This document shows positions 63,701 through 64,000 of a stretch of DNA of 64,000 nucleotides, one piece after another; positions within the stretch are counted from its first letter, which is position 1; each line of letters begins with the position of its first letter. Source of the stretch: Nematocida homosporus (lineage: Eukaryota; Microsporidia). Position numbers and translations under genes: made by a program. Under the pieces are notes generated by a model that saw nothing but the letters and a program-made list of their open reading frames with translations, was not told where the DNA came from and ran no database searches. The stretch is taken from contig NW_026250683.1 in the NCBI RefSeq assembly GCF_024244095.1, forward strand, positions 62,001 through 126,000, written 5' to 3'.

Positions 63701-63806
63701 AGGCCGGCAATACAATTTATATCTAGCCAGATCGGGCACTTCCCCGAGCTGGGTTAGTACATCGGAATTGAACCAGATGAAGACCCAAAGACGAATCATC
63801 AAATAG
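60771..63806 (+). CDS. Large leader-bearing protein with degenerate RING, copy B
   Basis: The 1011-residue product is a diverged paralog of the gene at 36320-39655. It has an N-terminal signal or anchor (about 16-33, RLKIGLIILFLALDVRC), LRR-like strands (TTIKRLVLDDVSMHVIFGVLQRF parallels VKTLVLDNVDVFFIYWFFGRY of copy A; ITQLSVRVSSN parallels IRSVQLVNVDL), and a C-terminal CQFC...DCLSLACFACAQK block at the RING position. The CGH of copy A is replaced by DCL, and the last Cys pair (CLKC) is missing, so zinc binding and E3 activity are doubtful. The last 45 residues are basic. Function unknown. Confidence 0.75.
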   Translation: MLPETYHNSTNVIGIWRLKIGLIILFLALDVRCAGIINALCSPVTRSNTPQISAPSLEALISDNSTVPVLMLEAAFADGQYWSQLVNQAPEEEVVINKPTNNIVFSATEGYVKRLQSSLQTVNRITCAQLTINAENDRSQELTDLVHRLLYVADCRNIEVRNANYYDMAFETTNLASPPKFNLLDIIKYVYPPMEVRAPETTLTFHQCNSAAIQSIATNIGSWKHLRKLVIKNCTDVDLGWMSSLIWAEGEDNTIVIQKSRGVKIDFAKLCGPRLPKLMVVLAEMRIDDFKLTTEGLEITVPDKIALQLDWELLVRLASLAPKITIACLFLSDRISALERLDSIWSASDDAGASLPLVPTITIAKLRILLAPQTPCRLDQYVRENVRLALFQIGVQAGLIETEYQIGREINVQNTLDLLGLGPFEDADLAQYQEVAHCMDAITSEATTSLNTTETKGNPLEATIYLDQINGLKSASKIDTFLAQDQWCRCLPYSHVTIIGKKHHQDLGRRLIQILDILGLGMAHTLTIQCIGDVRSARWTDPPEIYHNSNSPGLPLKTTIKRLVLDDVSMHVIFGVLQRFIFSNQVEVLIKNFGPLAKISAIVYGVDLSNIPSIQKISIKDFTLDSVESRKSSSAPKSTLSAQELSLLTQKSDLLDKIRINMSTEPLSKVLGSLESLYRHGLPFYCSFAAYQEKEGDIQDLLNNQVVTSIKLYDMPLDQVVQAVQACQAVSAQSRSECSPILSTHQVPISLSCKLRSQKNTPTVEHIEALIHWVAVKFPCITQLSVRVSSNNSALLTHLNHMTISPTNISQALTSITFTCRDGSYYYSTEVYTPGIKLARRLSSIKNQQGTLVVMRLEEYFILVETPAVLKSLSVFQMMSDDLFRALQRHYTINNPSQEQPAVFICQFCHREDHRSVSATQTPPDRFNPPPAGLIGPDVLYVAIIDCLSLACFACAQKQLTNRYNILVLLPQQIQPKGRQYNLYLARSGTSPSWVSTSELNQMKTQRRIIK

Positions 63807-64000
63807 CTACGTGAGGTTAAGTTAAGTTAAGTTGGGTTAAGTTATTGTAATGGCGTCATACGACCACTACATATTTTCCACGCGATCGACTTGATCACTG
63901 CTTAGTACTACTAACACCAACTGTGGTGTCCTCGCCGGCCTCCACTTCAAAGTGAGTTATCTACAGGAGTGTAGTGTTGTAATGCTTATCGGCTTGGCAC
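63807..64000. other. Right-edge spacer, partly non-repetitive
   Basis: A short GT-rich run (63815-63845) is followed by about 150 bp of GC-richer unique sequence with small inverted repeats (CACCA/TGGTG near 63917, CACTT/AAGTG near 63942). An ATG at 63982 opens MLIGLA to the window edge and may be the start of a further gene with a hydrophobic leader, but six codons cannot support a call. Confidence 0.35.

Noticed and set aside
360..63850. Spacer repeats as telomeric arrays
   Set aside because: GTTGGG/GTTAGT units resemble telomere repeats, but they are irregular, scattered between housekeeping genes and switch strand, so they are interspersed simple repeats rather than a chromosome end.
1..64000. 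tRNA, rRNA genes and CRISPR arrays
   Set aside because: No cloverleaf with a T-loop (GGTTCGA-type) or conserved rRNA stretch was noticed by eye. The direct repeats are short and lack unique regular spacers, and the genome is eukaryotic. A covariance-model tRNA search could still find one.

Overview
The window looks like a microsporidian nuclear genome (or a very close relative). Nearly every recognisable protein is a clear eukaryotic ortholog that is shorter than its yeast counterpart: SDA1, SPB1, MAK21/NOC1, TRM6, MED31, RPN9 and beta'-COP. I saw no introns, histone H2A is divergent, and 5' leaders are very short, with AAATTT-like or CCC-like signals next to many start codons, as described for microsporidia. 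About 41 genes are called in 64 kb. The spacers are unusually long for a microsporidian and are full of simple GT-rich or AC-rich repeats of the GTTGGGTTAGTATTGG type. I cannot name the genus.

Layout. 1-7 kb: the 3' end of an unknown gene, SDA1, a tubby-domain protein, the ITP pyrophosphatase HAM1, a disordered repeat protein, a NEDD8-like modifier and MED31. 7-14 kb: a run of six leftward membrane-protein genes; five share a soluble N-tail plus five membrane segments and look like one diverged family. 14-31 kb: SPB1 and TAN1 head to head, a secreted low-complexity protein, a RhoGAP-like protein, beta'-COP, a secreted repeat protein, the CAF-1 subunit CAC2 and a DED1-type helicase. 31-40 kb: two tandem signal-peptide plus multi-membrane-span paralogs and a large leader-bearing RING protein, whose diverged paralog closes the window at 60.8-63.8 kb. 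40-64 kb: SAM synthetase, MAK21/NOC1 head to head with a protein O-mannosyltransferase, a forkhead factor, H2A, RPN9, two ribosomal proteins (eL8, uL30), ubiquitin, TRM6, the meiotic factor MND1, two unknown proteins, two very small ORFs and a GPI ethanolamine-phosphate transferase.

How the genes work together. The conserved genes are mainly ribosome and tRNA biogenesis, translation, ubiquitin/NEDD8/proteasome, chromatin and secretory-pathway glycosylation. The accessory genes (5-span array, tandem 7-8-span pair, leader-bearing RING pair, secreted repeat proteins) are probably surface or host-facing.

The most notable signal is regulatory. An 18-bp dyad, roughly WTTWCC-N6-GGWAAW, matches the MADS-box (Mcm1 P-box/CArG) site. 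It lies 20-90 bp upstream of all five 5-span genes, both tandem 7-8-span genes, a secreted protein (three copies) and the GPI transferase. One weaker copy precedes SDA1. I did not find it upstream of the other housekeeping genes. Separate promoter grammars are visible: an E2F-like site plus TATA box at H2A, a shared T-tract/ACCC element on both ribosomal-protein starts, and clusters of the CRE palindrome ATGACGTCAT.
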